Positions 1 through 9,636 of a stretch of DNA of 64,000 nucleotides are shown one piece after another (within the stretch, counting starts at the first letter, position 1; every line of letters begins with the position of its first letter). This DNA comes from Pseudomonadota bacterium. GTDB lineage: Bacteria > Pseudomonadota > Gammaproteobacteria > Acidithiobacillales > Acidithiobacillaceae. Location: the NCBI GenBank assembly GCA_021821885.1, contig JAKARO010000005.1, positions 40,892 through 104,891 of the forward strand. The letters are read 5' to 3'. The position numbers were made by a program, and so were the translations under genes. The notes under the pieces are model-generated. The model searched no databases, was not told the DNA's origin, and was given only the letters and a program-made list of their open reading frames with translations.

Positions 1-1
1 A

Positions 2-316
2 GATTATGCCCAGGTGCGTCTCCGGTCTGGCGAAGTCCGGAAAATTCATGTATCCTGCCGCGCCACTATTGGCGTTGTCAGCAACGACGAGCACGGTTCC
101 CGTCAGCTCGGAAAGGCCGGCGCAAAGCGGTGGAGAGGCGTACGTCCTACTGTTCGTGGTGTTGCGATGAACCCGGTGGATCACCCGCACGGCGGCGGTG
201 AGGGCAGAACCTCAGGCGGACGGCATCCCGTCTCTCCATGGGGGCAACCGACCAAAGGTTTCCGTACACGCCGCAATAAGCGGACGAGCGGCATGGTTGT
301 CCGCCGTCGTGGTTAG
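2..316 (+). CDS. rplB: 50S ribosomal protein L2, C-terminal part (5' truncated by window edge)
   Basis: The reading frame is open from the first bases and ends at TAG 314-316, so the gene starts outside the window; about 104 of the usual ~275 residues are present. The segment [15 protein letters not shown] is the conserved L2 loop with the invariant His near the peptidyl-transferase centre, and the tail is the basic [16 protein letters not shown]2 binds 23S rRNA and is needed for subunit association. It is followed 23 bases later by rpsS, the normal S10-operon order. Identification is secure; only the N-terminus is missing. Confidence 0.97.
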   Translation, partial: DYAQVRLRSGEVRKIHVSCRATIGVVSNDEHGSRQLGKAGAKRWRGVRPTVRGVAMNPVDHPHGGGEGRTSGGRHPVSPWGQPTKGFRTRRNKRTSGMVVRRRG

Positions 317-339
317 CAAGCTGCTAGAGAGGTACTGAC

Positions 340-615
340 GTGCCACGTTCTATCAAGAAAGGTCCCTTTATCGATGCGCATCTGGAGAAAAAAATCCAGG
401 AGGCGCAGGCCAGCAACAGCCGTAAGCCCATCAAGACCTGGTCGCGGCGGTCCACAATTACGCCAGATTTTATTGGACTTACAATCAGCGTCCACAATGG
501 AAAGCAGCATATTCCGGTAGTGGTTAACGAAAACATGGTCGGGCATAAGCTTGGCGAGTTTTCCCTTACCCGCACATTTAAGGGGCACAGTGCGGACAAG
601 AAAGCCAAGCGCTGA
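340..615 (+). CDS. rpsS: 30S ribosomal protein S19
   Basis: 91-residue basic protein starting at GTG 340 behind a GAGAGG Shine-Dalgarno. The N-terminus [18 protein letters not shown] and the segment [16 protein letters not shown] are diagnostic of S19, a head protein of the 30S subunit that contacts S13 and the A-site finger. Length matches the family. It lies between rplB and rplV as in nearly all S10 operons, so it is co-transcribed and probably under the operon-wide translational feedback known for this cluster. Confidence 0.98.
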   Translation: MPRSIKKGPFIDAHLEKKIQEAQASNSRKPIKTWSRRSTITPDFIGLTISVHNGKQHIPVVVNENMVGHKLGEFSLTRTFKGHSADKKAKR

Positions 616-627
616 GGAGCCGAAATC

Positions 628-960
628 ATGAAAGCAACAGCTGTCCTGAAAGGTTTGCAGATGTCTCCGCAAAAGGCGAGGCTTGTGGCTGACCTTGTTC
701 GTGGGCAACCAGTAGATCAGGCGTTGGATATTCTGCGCTTTACAAGGAAAAAGGCTGCTCTGCCCATACGCAAGTGCCTGGAATCCGCAATTGCAAATGC
801 AGAAAACAACGAAGGTGCTGATGTCGATGCCCTTTATGTGGCAAGCATTACCATAGATGGTGGTTCTGTACTGAAGAGGTTCGCGGCGCGCGCCAAGGGA
901 CGCGGGAGCCGGATTCTCAAGCGTACAAGTCATATCACCATAATTGTGGCCGAGCATTAA
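628..960 (+). CDS. rplV: 50S ribosomal protein L22
   Basis: 110 residues from ATG 628. L22 binds 23S rRNA and its long beta hairpin lines the nascent-peptide exit tunnel; the hairpin is visible as [18 protein letters not shown] close to the C-terminus, and the N-terminal [15 protein letters not shown] is the family signature. The hairpin is where macrolide-resistance changes occur in other bacteria; I see nothing unusual in it. It sits 12 bases after rpsS and 11 before rpsC, within the S10 operon. Confidence 0.98.
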   Translation: MKATAVLKGLQMSPQKARLVADLVRGQPVDQALDILRFTRKKAALPIRKCLESAIANAENNEGADVDALYVASITIDGGSVLKRFAARAKGRGSRILKRTSHITIIVAEH

Positions 961-971
961 TCGAGGAAGAT

Positions 972-1634
972 ATGGGCCAGAAAACCAATCCGACCGGACT
1001 GCGTCTGGGAATCATTAAGAATTGGAACTCCCGCTGGTATGGTAAAGGGGATTTCAAGGAAAAGCTGCTTGAGGACATCAGGGTACGCGAATTCATAAGG
1101 AAGCGCCTTGATGGTGCGGCAATTTCCCAGATCACAATTGAACGGCCAGCGCGCAGTGCGCGGATTACAATACATACGGCGAGACCCGGCGTTGTCATTG
1201 GAAAAAAAGGCGAAGATATTGAAAAGCTTCGCACGGATGTGCAGAAGCAGATGGGTGTGCCGGTTCATATCAATGTAGAGGAAATCCGGAAGCCTGAACT
1301 GGATGCGCAGCTTGTGGCCGAGAGCGTGGCCCAGCAGCTGGAGCGACGCATCATGTTCCGGCGTGCCATGAAGCGTGCAGTCACCAACGCCATGCGGTTT
1401 GGTGCCCTCGGTATGAGGATCAACTGCGCCGGAAGGCTGGGCGGTGCGGAAATCGCCAGAACAGAATGGTACCGTGAAGGAAGGGTTCCACTGCATACCT
1501 TGCGGGCCGATATTGATTACGGTTTCGCCGAGGCGAAGACGACCTATGGCGTGATCGGCGTAAAGGTCTGGATTTTCAAGGGTGAAATCCTTGAATGGAG
1601 CTCCGCGCAGAGCGGCAGCGTCCTGCAGAAGTAA
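972..1634 (+). CDS. rpsC: 30S ribosomal protein S3
   Basis: 220 residues from ATG 972. Start [14 protein letters not shown] is canonical. A type-II KH domain with the GKKG version of the GXXG RNA-binding loop lies at about residues 75-80 ([10 protein letters not shown]), and the C-terminal S3 domain includes [21 protein letters not shown]3 sits at the mRNA entry channel of the 30S head. The length is a little shorter than the E. coli protein because the acidic C-terminal tail is short. Operon position is normal. Confidence 0.98.
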   Translation: MGQKTNPTGLRLGIIKNWNSRWYGKGDFKEKLLEDIRVREFIRKRLDGAAISQITIERPARSARITIHTARPGVVIGKKGEDIEKLRTDVQKQMGVPVHINVEEIRKPELDAQLVAESVAQQLERRIMFRRAMKRAVTNAMRFGALGMRINCAGRLGGAEIARTEWYREGRVPLHTLRADIDYGFAEAKTTYGVIGVKVWIFKGEILEWSSAQSGSVLQK

Positions 1635-1646
1635 CGGGAGTCTACG

Positions 1647-2063
1647 ATGCTGCAACCCAAACGCACCAAATTCAGAAAACAGCATAAGGGACGCAATCGC
1701 GGTATTGCGACCCGGGGTAATAAAGTCAGTTTTGGCGAATTTGGCCTAAAGGCTGTTACACGGGGCCGGATTACTGCGCGGCAGATTGAGGCGGCCCGCC
1801 GGGCGATTAACCGTCACGTGCGGCGCGGGGGCCGGATATGGGTTCGTATATTCCCTGACAAGCCAATCAGCAAGAAGCCGGCTGAAGTTCGTATGGGAAA
1901 GGGAAAGGGTAACCCGGAATACTGGGTGGCCCTGATTCAGCCCGGCAAGGTCTTATATGAAATGGAAGGGGTTACCGAAGAGGTAGCTCGTGAGGCCCTG
2001 TCGCTAGGAGCGGCGAAGCTGCCAGTACAAACAATATTTGTCTCACGGCGGGTGATGGGATGA
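1647..2063 (+). CDS. rplP: 50S ribosomal protein L16
   Basis: 138 residues from ATG 1647. [17 protein letters not shown] is the canonical L16 start and [20 protein letters not shown] contains the conserved glycine-rich loop reaching toward the A-site tRNA and the site of hydroxylation in some bacteria. Its stop codon TGA overlaps the ATG of rpmC (ATGA at 2060-2063), so L16 and L29 are probably translationally coupled. Length is standard. Confidence 0.98.
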   Translation: MLQPKRTKFRKQHKGRNRGIATRGNKVSFGEFGLKAVTRGRITARQIEAARRAINRHVRRGGRIWVRIFPDKPISKKPAEVRMGKGKGNPEYWVALIQPGKVLYEMEGVTEEVAREALSLGAAKLPVQTIFVSRRVMG

Positions 2064-2257
2064 AAGTGCAGAAATTTGGAACGCTTGGCTTGCCCGAGTG
2101 CAGCGAACGGCTCATGGAACTTCTTCACGAGCAGTTTACGTTACGGATGCAGCATGCAACCGGACAGTTGGCTAATACAGCCCGCATACGGGCCGTCCGC
2201 AGGGAAATTTCCCGCGTCCGCACTGAAATCCATCGCAAGTCTAGGGGTGGTGTATGA
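2060..2257 (+). CDS. rpmC: 50S ribosomal protein L29
   Basis: 65-residue helical protein; the start ATG overlaps the rplP stop as ATGA, and its own stop overlaps the rpsQ start in the same way at 2254-2257. L29 lies near the peptide exit, next to L23, at the site where trigger factor and SRP dock. The motif [21 protein letters not shown] is the family's second helix. Double ATGA coupling to both neighbours makes co-translation very likely. Confidence 0.96.
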   Translation: MKVQKFGTLGLPECSERLMELLHEQFTLRMQHATGQLANTARIRAVRREISRVRTEIHRKSRGGV

Positions 2258-2532
2258 GTACTGAAAAGAATCCGCGTAGTCTTGTCGGAACCGTGGTCAG
2301 CAACCGGATGGACAAAACGGTTGTCGTCCTTGTGGAGAGGAGAGTCCAGCACCCCCTCTACAAAAAATATATTCGCAGGTCAAAGAAGTTTCACGCCCAT
2401 GATGCCGATAACGTTTGCAATATTGGAGATGTGGTCCGGATTGAAGAATGCCGGCCAATTTCCAAGACCAAGACGTGGAGACTGGTCAGCGTGGTTGGCG
2501 GGGCGATGACTGATGAGGGGGGTGACCTGTGA
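2254..2532 (+). CDS. rpsQ: 30S ribosomal protein S17
   Basis: 92 residues. OB-fold protein that binds 16S rRNA early in assembly; the recognisable stretch is [18 protein letters not shown] followed by [18 protein letters not shown] and [16 protein letters not shown]. Start ATG 2254 overlaps the rpmC stop, and its stop overlaps the GTG start of rplN. It ends the S10 operon in the usual order before the spc genes; here no gap or terminator separates them, so S10 and spc genes appear to be one transcription unit. Confidence 0.97.
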   Translation: MSTEKNPRSLVGTVVSNRMDKTVVVLVERRVQHPLYKKYIRRSKKFHAHDADNVCNIGDVVRIEECRPISKTKTWRLVSVVGGAMTDEGGDL

Positions 2533-2897
2533 TCCAGATGCAGACTCGGCTCAGTGTTGCCGACAACAGCGGTGCCAAAGAGGTCATGTGCATCAAGGTT
2601 CTCGGTGGATCCCACCGCCGCTATGCAGACATAGGTGACGTCATCAAGGTGAGCGTCAAGGATGCTGCCCCGCGAGGGAAAGTCAAAAAAGGCGACGTGT
2701 ACAATGCACTCATTGTACGTACCCGGAAAGGAGTCCGGCGCGAGGATGGTTCTGTAATCCGTTTTGACTCTAACGCTGCAGTGCTTCTGAATAACCAGCT
2801 TCAGCCTATTGGCACGCGCATATTTGGGCCGGTTACCCGGGAACTGAGGGGCGCCAATTTCATGAAAATCATTTCTTTGGCACCGGAAGTGCTGTAG
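2529..2897 (+). CDS. rplN: 50S ribosomal protein L14
   Basis: 122 residues from GTG 2529, which overlaps the rpsQ stop (GTGA). [18 protein letters not shown] is the universal L14 N-terminus, and the C-terminus [13 protein letters not shown] is standard. L14 forms part of the intersubunit bridge B8 together with L19 and is the target of the silencing factor RsfS. First gene of the spc operon; the coupled start suggests read-through from the S10 operon. Confidence 0.98.
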   Translation: MIQMQTRLSVADNSGAKEVMCIKVLGGSHRRYADIGDVIKVSVKDAAPRGKVKKGDVYNALIVRTRKGVRREDGSVIRFDSNAAVLLNNQLQPIGTRIFGPVTRELRGANFMKIISLAPEVL

Positions 2898-2906
2898 GAG
2901 TTGGCA

Positions 2907-3227
2907 ATGAGCAAGATCCGCAGGAATGACGAGGTGGTGGTTCTGGCCGGCAGGGACAAAGGGAGGCACGGTAAGGTGCTTCGCATTCTTCCTGAAGAGG
3001 ACAAGGCAATTGTGGAGAAGGTCAACATTGTCAAGCGTCACAAAAAACCGGACCGCATGGGGAATGCGGGAGGGATCGTCGAAAAGGAAGCCCCCATCCA
3101 TGTTTCCAATCTGGCGATTTATAATCCCGGAACCGGCAAGGCGGACAGGATAGGATATAAATTTCTTGCGGACGGGCAAAAAGCGCGTGTCTACAAGAGC
3201 AATGGCGAAGTGCTGCCGAAGCGGTAA
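2907..3227 (+). CDS. rplX: 50S ribosomal protein L24
   Basis: 106 residues when started at ATG 2907. An in-frame TTG six bases earlier (2901) is possible, but the GGAG at 2897-2900 is six bases from the ATG and directly abuts the TTG, so the ATG is preferred. The KOW motif is seen in [17 protein letters not shown] at the N-terminus. L24 is an assembly initiator that binds domain I of 23S rRNA near the tunnel exit. Spc-operon order rplN-rplX-rplE is normal. Confidence 0.97.
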   Translation: MSKIRRNDEVVVLAGRDKGRHGKVLRILPEEDKAIVEKVNIVKRHKKPDRMGNAGGIVEKEAPIHVSNLAIYNPGTGKADRIGYKFLADGQKARVYKSNGEVLPKR

Positions 3228-3241
3228 GGGGATCAGCGAAA

Positions 3242-3784
3242 ATGGAAGCCCGTTTGTATAAAGCTTATAAGGAACAGGTCGTCCCGCGACTCATGGAGGA
3301 ATTTTCCTACCAGAGTGTGATGGAAGTTCCACGGCTGTTGAAAATTACCCTTAACATGGGCGTTGGCGAGGCAGTCGGCGACAAGAAAATTCTTGAGTTT
3401 GCCGTGGCAGATCTTACCCGGATTGCTGGACAGAAGCCGGTTGTTACCCGGGCGAGAAAGTCTGTCGCGGCCTTCAAGATCCGCGAGGGGTACCCGATTG
3501 GCTGTATGGTAACCCTTAGGGGCGACCGGATGTTCGAATTCCTCGACCGCCTTGTCAGCGTAGCCATTCCCCGCATTCGGGATTTCAGGGGATTGTCGCC
3601 ACGCTCGTTTGATGGCCGTGGAAACTATTCCATGGGTGTCAAGGAACAGATCATTTTTCCGGAAATAGAGTACGACAAGATCGACCGTCTTCGTGGGCTG
3701 GATGTGATTTTCACGACCACTGCCAAAAATGATGCCGAAGGTCTGGGTCTTCTTAAGGCTTTCAAAATGCCTTTCCGGTCTTGA
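3242..3784 (+). CDS. rplE: 50S ribosomal protein L5
   Basis: 180 residues from ATG 3242. L5 binds 5S rRNA and contacts the P-site tRNA and the 30S head. Diagnostic segments: [13 protein letters not shown] near residue 40, [18 protein letters not shown], and the C-terminal [18 protein letters not shown]. Length is the family norm. It lies 14 bases after rplX and 14 before rpsN. Confidence 0.98.
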   Translation: MEARLYKAYKEQVVPRLMEEFSYQSVMEVPRLLKITLNMGVGEAVGDKKILEFAVADLTRIAGQKPVVTRARKSVAAFKIREGYPIGCMVTLRGDRMFEFLDRLVSVAIPRIRDFRGLSPRSFDGRGNYSMGVKEQIIFPEIEYDKIDRLRGLDVIFTTTAKNDAEGLGLLKAFKMPFRS

Positions 3785-3798
3785 GGGAGTGAGCAGCT

Positions 3799-3984
3799 GT
3801 GGCTAAGAAATCGTTGATTGCAAAATCGGAACGGGCTCCGAAATTCCAGGTTCGGGCTTACCACCGGTGCAAGCTGTGCGGCCGGTCCCACGGTTACTAC
3901 CGCAAGTTTGGGCTATGCCGTCTATGTCTGCGCAAGCATGCATCAGCTGGCAGTATTCCCGGCGTCGTAAAGAGCAGCTGGTGA
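3799..3984 (+). CDS. rpsN: 30S ribosomal protein S14, short zinc-binding (Cys+) type
   Basis: 61 residues from GTG 3799. The protein carries two CxxC pairs, C24/C27 (CKLCG) and C40/C43 (CRLCL), forming the zinc site of type-Z S14; the ~100-residue zinc-free form known from E. coli has an insertion and no such cysteines. S14 is in the 30S head beside S3 and S10. It sits in the normal spc position between rplE and rpsH, so it is the main, not an accessory, copy as far as this window shows. The Cys+ form is less usual in Proteobacteria (see findings). Confidence 0.96.
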   Translation: MAKKSLIAKSERAPKFQVRAYHRCKLCGRSHGYYRKFGLCRLCLRKHASAGSIPGVVKSSW

Positions 3985-3991
3985 GGGAAAA

Positions 3992-4387
3992 ATGAGCATC
4001 ACAGATCCTATTGCAGATATGCTGACCCGCATCCGGAATGCGCAGGCAGTTGGAAAAAGTACAGTACAGGTTCCTGCCTCAAAGCTGAAACGGGCGATTG
4101 CCCGGGTGCTGCTTGAGGAAGGTTATATAGCTGAGGTGGCTGACGATGTTCAGGATGGTCATCCGAGCCTTCGCATAGGTCTCAAGTATTACGCTGGCGA
4201 AGGTGTGATCTCCGAAATCCGAAGGGTGAGCCGACCCGGTGTACGGATTTATCGCGGTTCCCAGGATTTGCCCCGGGTACGGGATGGATATGGGATCGCT
4301 ATCGTTTCGACGTCCCAGGGCATAATGACAGATCGCGCAGCACGCGCCGCCGGCATAGGCGGTGAGGTGCTTTGCGTGGTGTCCTGA
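3992..4387 (+). CDS. rpsH: 30S ribosomal protein S8
   Basis: 131 residues from ATG 3992, seven bases after the rpsN stop. [17 protein letters not shown] at the N-terminus and the C-terminal [18 protein letters not shown] are signatures of S8, which binds helix 21 of 16S rRNA. In E. coli S8 is the feedback repressor of the spc operon through a site at the rplE start; I did not identify an equivalent RNA structure here. Length is standard. Confidence 0.98.
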   Translation: MSITDPIADMLTRIRNAQAVGKSTVQVPASKLKRAIARVLLEEGYIAEVADDVQDGHPSLRIGLKYYAGEGVISEIRRVSRPGVRIYRGSQDLPRVRDGYGIAIVSTSQGIMTDRAARAAGIGGEVLCVVS

Positions 4388-4402
4388 TCAACGGAGGCGG
4401 TT

Positions 4403-4927
4403 ATGTCGCGAGTCGCAAAGCAGCCCATCACGCTGCCCAAGGGTGTCGAAATTCAGATTGGGGATGGGGAAGTTTCAGTAAAAGGACCCAAGGGCGAGCT
4501 CTCTGCAGCAGTTATTGCTGGCGTCCGTGTGGAACTTCAGGATGGTGTGGCACAGCTGTTCTGGGAGGAAGGGAGGTCGAGCTATGCGGGAACACTCCGT
4601 GCGCTGCTCAACAATATGGTGCAGGGCGTTTCCCAAGGTTTTGAGCGGAAACTGGAGATTATCGGGGTGGGCTACCGTGCCCAGGCGAAGGGGAGCACAC
4701 TGAGCCTCAGTCTTGGGTTTTCCCATCCTGTGGACTATCCAGTCCCGGATAACATTGCTGTTGAGACACCAACCCAAACCGAAATTGTTATCCGTGGAAG
4801 TGACAAGCAGCTTGTTGGCCAGGTAGCAGCGGATATCCGTTCTTACCGCCCACCTGAGCCCTACAAGGGTAAAGGTGTACGGTATGCAGGTGAGAATGTC
4901 CGCCGCAAAGAGGCGAAAAAGAAATAA
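4403..4927 (+). CDS. rplF: 50S ribosomal protein L6
   Basis: 174 residues from ATG 4403. [17 protein letters not shown] is canonical; the C-terminal half contains [19 protein letters not shown], the conserved L6 signature near the sarcin-ricin loop and the GTPase centre. The two similar alpha/beta domains typical of L6 fit the length. It is followed by rplR with a strong purine-rich Shine-Dalgarno immediately after the stop codon. Confidence 0.98.
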   Translation: MSRVAKQPITLPKGVEIQIGDGEVSVKGPKGELSAAVIAGVRVELQDGVAQLFWEEGRSSYAGTLRALLNNMVQGVSQGFERKLEIIGVGYRAQAKGSTLSLSLGFSHPVDYPVPDNIAVETPTQTEIVIRGSDKQLVGQVAADIRSYRPPEPYKGKGVRYAGENVRRKEAKKK

Positions 4928-4939
4928 GGGGATATGCTG

Positions 4940-5293
4940 ATGGATAAAAATACAGCGCGGTTAAGGCGGTCCAGGAAAACTCGTATTCGGATTGCAGAAC
5001 AGGGTAAGCCGCGCCTCTGTGTGTTCCGTTCCGGCAAGCATATCTATGCCCAGATAATTGACGACGCCTCTGGCAGGGTGCTTGCTCAGGCCTCAAGTCT
5101 TGAAAAATCCGTGCGTGAATCCGAGATCCGGGGCTCGAACGTCTTGGGGGCCAATCAGATCGGGCTTCGTGTTGCGAGCAAAGCCAGAGAGCTTGGAATC
5201 GAACGGGTTGCCTTTGACCGGAGTGGATATCGCTACCATGGCCGGGTTAAAGCCTTGGCTGAAGGGGCTCGCGAAGGCGGCCTATCATTTTGA
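4940..5293 (+). CDS. rplR: 50S ribosomal protein L18
   Basis: 117 residues if translation starts at ATG 4940. An upstream in-frame ATG exists at 4934, but the AAGGGG at 4926-4931 is 8 bases from 4940 and only 2 from 4934, and MDKNTARLRRSRKTR then aligns with the usual L18 start. L18 binds 5S rRNA with L5; HIYAQIIDDASGRVLAQAS and the C-terminal HGRVKALAEGAREGGL are typical. Length equals that of the E. coli protein. Confidence 0.96.
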   Translation: MDKNTARLRRSRKTRIRIAEQGKPRLCVFRSGKHIYAQIIDDASGRVLAQASSLEKSVRESEIRGSNVLGANQIGLRVASKARELGIERVAFDRSGYRYHGRVKALAEGAREGGLSF

Positions 5294-5305
5294 TGGAGTT
5301 CTGAG

Positions 5306-5848
5306 ATGGCAAGAGAAAATCGCGAGGGACAGCAGCCGGGCGATGGGATGCATGAAAAGCTGATCCATATCAACCGTGTATCTAAGGTTGTCAAGGGCGG
5401 GCGCCAGTTTGGCTTCGCTGCGTTGATGGTGGTTGGTGACGGCGATGGCAAGGTTGGATTTGGTCGCGGCAAGGCCAAGGAAGTGCCGGCCGGCATACAG
5501 AAAGCCACAGAGCGCGCGCGCAGGTTCATGTCCCAGGTTCCCCTCATGCGGGGTGGAACCATCCCGTTCCCGGTAGAGGGCCGTCATGGGGCAGCCCGTG
5601 TCATCCTGCGACCGGCTCCGGAAGGCAGCGGGGTTATTGCGGGTGGTGCGATGCGGGCGGTTTGTGAAGCGGTTGGCCTCCGGAATGTCGTTGCCAAATC
5701 CCTTGGCTCCAACAACCCCATCAATGTAGTACGCGCCACTTTTAATGCTTTCGAAAAGCTCGCCAGTCCGCAGGCAATTGCCATGAAGCGCGGGAAGACG
5801 CTTAAAGAGATCCGTGGAGAGACTGCAGGAGCTGGCCATGAGTCATAA
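5306..5848 (+). CDS. rpsE: 30S ribosomal protein S5
   Basis: 180 residues from ATG 5306. The double-stranded-RNA-binding S5 domain is seen as [19 protein letters not shown] and [18 protein letters not shown]; the C-terminal domain contains [19 protein letters not shown]5 acts in mRNA helicase activity at the entry site and in decoding accuracy. The last 11 bases overlap the start of rpmD, suggesting coupled translation. Confidence 0.98.
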   Translation: MARENREGQQPGDGMHEKLIHINRVSKVVKGGRQFGFAALMVVGDGDGKVGFGRGKAKEVPAGIQKATERARRFMSQVPLMRGGTIPFPVEGRHGAARVILRPAPEGSGVIAGGAMRAVCEAVGLRNVVAKSLGSNNPINVVRATFNAFEKLASPQAIAMKRGKTLKEIRGETAGAGHES

Positions 5849-6023
5849 GCTCAGGGTTACGCTTGTTAAAAGCCTGATTGGTGTGACAGAAAAACATCGC
5901 AGGACAGTCCGCGGCCTAGGGCTCCGGCGTATGTGGCAGGTTGTTGACCTGATTGATACGCCTGAAATTCGGGGCATGATCCGGAAGGTCCCCTATTTGC
6001 TGCAATGGGAAGAACTTTCATGA
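5838..6023 (+). CDS. rpmD: 50S ribosomal protein L30
   Basis: 61 residues from ATG 5838 (GGAG at 5828-5831, spacing 6). A longer reading back to 5814 would add residues not seen in the family. [21 protein letters not shown] and [20 protein letters not shown] are typical of the short bacterial L30. The gene overlaps rpsE by 11 bases at its start and its stop overlaps the rplO ATG (ATGA at 6020-6023). Confidence 0.96.
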   Translation: MSHKLRVTLVKSLIGVTEKHRRTVRGLGLRRMWQVVDLIDTPEIRGMIRKVPYLLQWEELS

Positions 6024-6457
6024 AACTTAATACCATAGCACCGGCCATCGGTGCCAAACGTGATCGTATCCGCGTTGGCCGCGGAATCGGAAGTGGTCTC
6101 GGGAAAACGGCTGGTCGGGGCCATAAGGGTCAGCATGCGCGTTCCGGAGGCTACCACAAGGTAGGCTTTGAGGGTGGCCAGATGCCTCTCCAGCGCCGGA
6201 TTCCCAAGCGTGGATTTAGGAATGCCCAGGCGCCGTCCGTAACGGAAATAACTCTGGAAATGCTTGAGTCAGCCGCAATTGCAGGTGTTGTTGATCTGGA
6301 GGCGCTTCGACTGCGGCGTTTCGTACGTGGATCGTCGACATCGGTCAAGGTGATCCAGACCGGTGAGCTCCATTCTGCCATTACTGTCAAAGGCCTGAGA
6401 GCCAGTGCCGGGGCGAGAAAAGCCATCGAGCTCGCTGGCGGCAAGGTTGAGGATTAA
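6020..6457 (+). CDS. rplO: 50S ribosomal protein L15
   Basis: 145 residues from ATG 6020, overlapping the rpmD stop. The glycine- and arginine-rich N-terminal extension ([20 protein letters not shown]) that threads into 23S rRNA is present, followed by [19 protein letters not shown]15 is a late assembly protein needed for the peptidyl-transferase region. Its stop codon TAA shares a base with the secY ATG, so ribosomal protein synthesis and the translocon gene are coupled, as in other spc operons. Confidence 0.97.
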   Translation: MKLNTIAPAIGAKRDRIRVGRGIGSGLGKTAGRGHKGQHARSGGYHKVGFEGGQMPLQRRIPKRGFRNAQAPSVTEITLEMLESAAIAGVVDLEALRLRRFVRGSSTSVKVIQTGELHSAITVKGLRASAGARKAIELAGGKVED

Positions 6458-7791
6458 TGGTACAGCTGGCCCAGTCACGCGGTGCAACCCAGAGCAACGG
6501 GAAAGTTTCTGAACTTAGAAACCGTATTTTTTTCCTTCTGGGTGCACTACTCGTATTTCGGATTGGGGCACACATTCCAGTACCGGGGATAGACCCGCAG
6601 GCTATGGCTTCGTTTTTCCATGCCCAGCAGGGAACCATCCTCGGAATGTTTAACATGTTTTCTGGCGGTGCCCTGTCAAGGCTAACGGTTTTCGCCCTCG
6701 GCATTATGCCCTATATCAGTGCGTCAATCATTTTCCAGTTGGCGGGGTCCGTTGTTCCCCATATTGAGGAGCTGAAAAAGGAAGGTGAGTCCGGGCGAAG
6801 GAAAATAACGGAATATACCCGTTACGCTACGGTCCTGCTTTCGGTTCTTCAAGGCTTGGGAATAGCGGTTGCCATCGAGAAAATGCACTCTGGTGCCACA
6901 CCGGTGGTGATAGATCCAGGGACTCTCTTCCTCTTCACCACGACTATTACCCTCTCTGCTGGTACCCTTTTCCTCATGTGGCTCGGTGAGCAGATCACAG
7001 AAAGAGGGGTCGGGAACGGGATTTCCATCATCATATTTGCAGGAATCGTCGCAGGTCTTCCTGAAGCTCTTGGAACAACTCTAGAACTGGTTCGGACGGG
7101 ACAGTTTCAGCCCCTGTTTGTTCTGGTACTGTTTATCCTGGCTCTTGCTGTGCTCGGATTCGTAGTTTTCATGGAAAGTGCGCAACGGCGGATTCCCATC
7201 CAGTATCCGAAGCGGCAGATGGGGCGGAAAATCTATGGCGGACAGACTACGCATATGCCCCTCAAGGTCAATATGTCCGGTGTAATCCCCCCAATCTTTG
7301 CCTCAAGCATCATACTTCTTCCTGCTACCCTGTCGGGGTGGTTTTCCAATGTTCCAGGAATGGAGTGGCTTGGGCGTATTGGACAGGCTCTCAGTCCCGG
7401 TTCCGCACTCTATGTCGTTGTCTTTGCTGCCGCCATCATATTTTTTGCCTTTTTTTATACCGCGATGGTGTTTGATCCCAAGGAAACCGCCGATAATCTA
7501 AAAAAATCTGGCGCTTTTGTTCCGGGCTTGCGTCCAGGTGAGCAGACTGCAAAGTACATGGACAGGGTTCTTAGCCGTCTGACTCTTTGGGGCGCCATCT
7601 ACTTGGCCGTGGTCTGCCTCCTACCAGAATTTCTGATCGTTGAGTACAATGTGCCTTTTTATTTTGGGGGCACCAGCCTTCTGATCGTTGTGGTTGTCAT
7701 GATGGACCTGATGGCGCAGATCCAGAGCTATCTCCTTACCAACCAGTATGAAGGCCTGTTGCGCAAAGGATCCCAGGGGCCCAAAAGATGA
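6457..7791 (+). CDS. secY: Sec translocon channel subunit SecY
   Basis: 444 residues. Forms the protein-conducting channel of the inner membrane with SecE and SecG and is driven by SecA. Ten hydrophobic segments can be read; the conserved cytoplasmic loop after the second is [19 protein letters not shown], and PVPGIDPQA and [11 protein letters not shown] flank TM1/TM2. The start ATG overlaps the rplO stop and its stop overlaps the adk start (ATGA). Length is the usual ~440 residues. secY in the spc operon is universal. Confidence 0.98.
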   Translation: MVQLAQSRGATQSNGKVSELRNRIFFLLGALLVFRIGAHIPVPGIDPQAMASFFHAQQGTILGMFNMFSGGALSRLTVFALGIMPYISASIIFQLAGSVVPHIEELKKEGESGRRKITEYTRYATVLLSVLQGLGIAVAIEKMHSGATPVVIDPGTLFLFTTTITLSAGTLFLMWLGEQITERGVGNGISIIIFAGIVAGLPEALGTTLELVRTGQFQPLFVLVLFILALAVLGFVVFMESAQRRIPIQYPKRQMGRKIYGGQTTHMPLKVNMSGVIPPIFASSIILLPATLSGWFSNVPGMEWLGRIGQALSPGSALYVVVFAAAIIFFAFFYTAMVFDPKETADNLKKSGAFVPGLRPGEQTAKYMDRVLSRLTLWGAIYLAVVCLLPEFLIVEYNVPFYFGGTSLLIVVVVMMDLMAQIQSYLLTNQYEGLLRKGSQGPKR

Positions 7792-8453
7792 CTGCGTGTG
7801 GTCACATCATTTTTCTGGGAGCACCTGGGGCAGGAAAAGGAACACAGGCGCAGGTTGTTGCGCAGAGAATGCTATTGCCACACGTCTCTACTGGTGATAT
7901 GCTCCGCGCCTCTGTGGGTTCTGGGTCGGAAGCCGGGAAAAGAGCCAAGGCGATTATGGAGTCGGGTGCCTTGGTTGGGGATGATGTCATCCTTGGGATT
8001 ATTGCAGAGCGTCTTGCCCATGACGACGCAAGCGGAGGAGTGATTTTCGACGGATTCCCCCGTACCCTGGTGCAGGCGGAAGGTCTCGACAGGCTTCTGG
8101 AGAGCGTCGGCAGGCTTCGTGTTGACCATGTTCTACATATTGTCCTGGCGGATGAGGAAATTGTTTCCCGGCTCTCAGGAAGAAGGGTGTGCGAGAATTG
8201 CGGCGCCATCTATCACGTTGCTTTTCACCCCCCCATGAGGGAAGGGATCTGTGATAGATGCGGTTCCGTATTGCGACAGCGTGATGATGACCGTCCGGAG
8301 GTGGTCCGGCGCAGGCTTGCAGTATACAAGTCAGAAACTGAACCACTGGTTTCCTACTATCGGAACCGGGCTGGATATGCCGAGATAGATGGGAGTGGAG
8401 ATACGGCGATGGTTAGTGCAAGGATCGCCGCAACACTTGGTATAGAAGGTTGA
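7788..8453 (+). CDS. adk: Adenylate kinase with a four-cysteine (zinc-type) LID
   Basis: 221 residues. Interconverts ATP + AMP and 2 ADP. The P-loop is [10 protein letters not shown] (residues 11-20), the AMP site includes STGDMLR, and FDGFPRT is the conserved core. The LID carries C135-x2-C138 and C155-x2-C158, the Cys4 zinc pattern common in Gram-positive enzymes rather than the hydrogen-bond network (His/Ser/Asp/Thr) of E. coli Adk. The ATG overlaps the secY stop. secY-adk-infA order is common outside the enterics. Zinc binding is inferred from the cysteines. Confidence 0.97.
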   Translation: MTACGHIIFLGAPGAGKGTQAQVVAQRMLLPHVSTGDMLRASVGSGSEAGKRAKAIMESGALVGDDVILGIIAERLAHDDASGGVIFDGFPRTLVQAEGLDRLLESVGRLRVDHVLHIVLADEEIVSRLSGRRVCENCGAIYHVAFHPPMREGICDRCGSVLRQRDDDRPEVVRRRLAVYKSETEPLVSYYRNRAGYAEIDGSGDTAMVSARIAATLGIEG

Positions 8454-8456
8454 ATG

Positions 8457-8675
8457 ATGGCGAAGGAAGATACCCTGGAGATGCAGGGGGAAGTCATCGA
8501 GAATCTGCCAAGCGCAACATTTAAAGTGCGCCTGGAGAATGGTTTTGTTGTAAACGCCCACATTTCAGGAAAAATGCGGATGCACTATATCCGTATTCTT
8601 CCTGGTGACAAGGTTACAGTTGAGATGACGCCTTACGATCTCACCAAGGGGCGCATCATTTATCGCGCCAAGTAG
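8457..8675 (+). CDS. infA: Translation initiation factor IF-1
   Basis: 72 residues, the family length, from ATG 8457. ATG 8454 is also in frame, but AAGG at 8446-8449 gives seven bases to 8457 and the product then begins [13 protein letters not shown] as in other bacteria. IF-1 is an OB-fold protein that occupies the ribosomal A site during initiation. [19 protein letters not shown] is diagnostic. Position between adk and rpmJ is the usual arrangement where infA has joined the spc/alpha cluster. Confidence 0.97.
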   Translation: MAKEDTLEMQGEVIENLPSATFKVRLENGFVVNAHISGKMRMHYIRILPGDKVTVEMTPYDLTKGRIIYRAK

Positions 8676-8684
8676 GGAGGCTAT

Positions 8685-8798
8685 ATGAAAGTTCGCGCGT
8701 CTGTGAAGAAATTGTGCAGGAACTGCAAGATCATTCGTCGTAACGGTATCGTGCGGGTTATCTGCGTTGAGCCTAGGCACAAGCAGCGCCAGGGCTGA
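8685..8798 (+). CDS. rpmJ: 50S ribosomal protein L36, zinc-binding (Cys+) type
   Basis: A 37-codon gene, ATG 8685 to TGA 8796-8798, with GGGAGG at 8675-8680 as Shine-Dalgarno. The product begins [15 protein letters not shown] and ends [11 protein letters not shown]11, C14, C27 and H32 form the zinc ribbon of the primary (C+) L36, a small 50S protein that stabilises 23S rRNA. It is the last gene of the spc group before rpsM. Identification rests on near-universal length and motif. Confidence 0.97.
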   Translation: MKVRASVKKLCRNCKIIRRNGIVRVICVEPRHKQRQG

Positions 8799-8845
8799 GT
8801 AACTGGATTCGTAAGGCAAGGATTTATATTCCGGAGGAGTAGCGG

Positions 8846-9202
8846 ATGGCCCGCATTGCTGGTGTCAATATTCCCAATAACAAGCAGGTAGAAGTTGCCC
8901 TGACCTATATTTACGGCGTAGGTTCAACCCGTGCCAAGGCGATTCTTGCGGAAGCTGGTGTCGCAGGAAATATTCGCGTCAAGGATGTTAGCGAGGCCGA
9001 GCTTGAACGGATCCGTACTGGTGTCGGACGCTACCTGGTAGAAGGGGATCTTCGCCGCGAGGTTACGATGAACATCAAGCGACTAATGGATCTAGGTTGT
9101 TACCGTGGCATTCGCCATCGTAGGGGTCTGCCTGTACACGGCCAGCGTACCAAGACCAATGCGAGAACACGCAAAGGTCCTGCCAAGCCTATTAGCCGCT
9201 AG
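8846..9202 (+). CDS. rpsM: 30S ribosomal protein S13
   Basis: 118 residues from ATG 8846, with a perfect GGAGGAG upstream at 8832-8838. [22 protein letters not shown] is the S13 start; [19 protein letters not shown] is the basic C-terminal part that contacts P-site tRNA and bridge B1. First gene of the alpha operon (rpsM-rpsK-rpsD-rpoA-rplQ). The 47-base gap after rpmJ contains no clear terminator, so spc transcripts probably continue into it. Confidence 0.98.
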   Translation: MARIAGVNIPNNKQVEVALTYIYGVGSTRAKAILAEAGVAGNIRVKDVSEAELERIRTGVGRYLVEGDLRREVTMNIKRLMDLGCYRGIRHRRGLPVHGQRTKTNARTRKGPAKPISR

Positions 9203-9219
9203 AGTCGAGGAACAATATC

Positions 9220-9618
9220 ATGGCGAAGCCACAGAGCAGCAGCGTACGCGTAAGGAAAAAAGTCAAAAAGAATGTCCTCGACGGCGTGGCGCACATATAC
9301 GCATCTTTCAATAATACGATCATTACGATCAGTGACCGGCAGGGGAATGCCCTTGCCTGGGCAAGCTCAGGAGGATCAGGCTTTCGCGGGTCCAGGAAAA
9401 GTACGCCTTTTGCTGCTCAGGTGGCAGCCGAAAGTGCTGGCAGAAAAGCACAGGAATATGGTGTAAAGAACCTTGACGTTGAAGTCAGTGGCCCTGGACC
9501 CGGCCGTGAAAGTACGGTGAGGGCATTGCATACCGTCGGATTCCGGATCACCAGCATTCGTGATGTAACTCCAATTCCCCATAACGGGTGCCGTCCACCG
9601 AAAAAGCGGCGCGTTTGA
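9220..9618 (+). CDS. rpsK: 30S ribosomal protein S11
   Basis: 132 residues from ATG 9220. S11 lies on the 30S platform with S6/S18 and helps shape the E site and the Shine-Dalgarno binding region. [18 protein letters not shown] and the C-terminal [15 protein letters not shown] are diagnostic. Alpha operon, 17 bases after rpsM. Confidence 0.98.
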   Translation: MAKPQSSSVRVRKKVKKNVLDGVAHIYASFNNTIITISDRQGNALAWASSGGSGFRGSRKSTPFAAQVAAESAGRKAQEYGVKNLDVEVSGPGPGRESTVRALHTVGFRITSIRDVTPIPHNGCRPPKKRRV

Positions 9619-9636
9619 TTTTTCTGGAGGTTTTCT

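Noticed and set aside
957..1685. 242-codon minus-strand frame over rpsC
   Set aside because: Shadow of the ribosomal protein gene, which is unambiguous.
8799..8845. Separate promoter or terminator between spc and alpha operons
   Set aside because: Only a ribosome site (GGAGGAG) is visible in the 47-base gap; no stem-loop with T run and no good -35/-10 pair.
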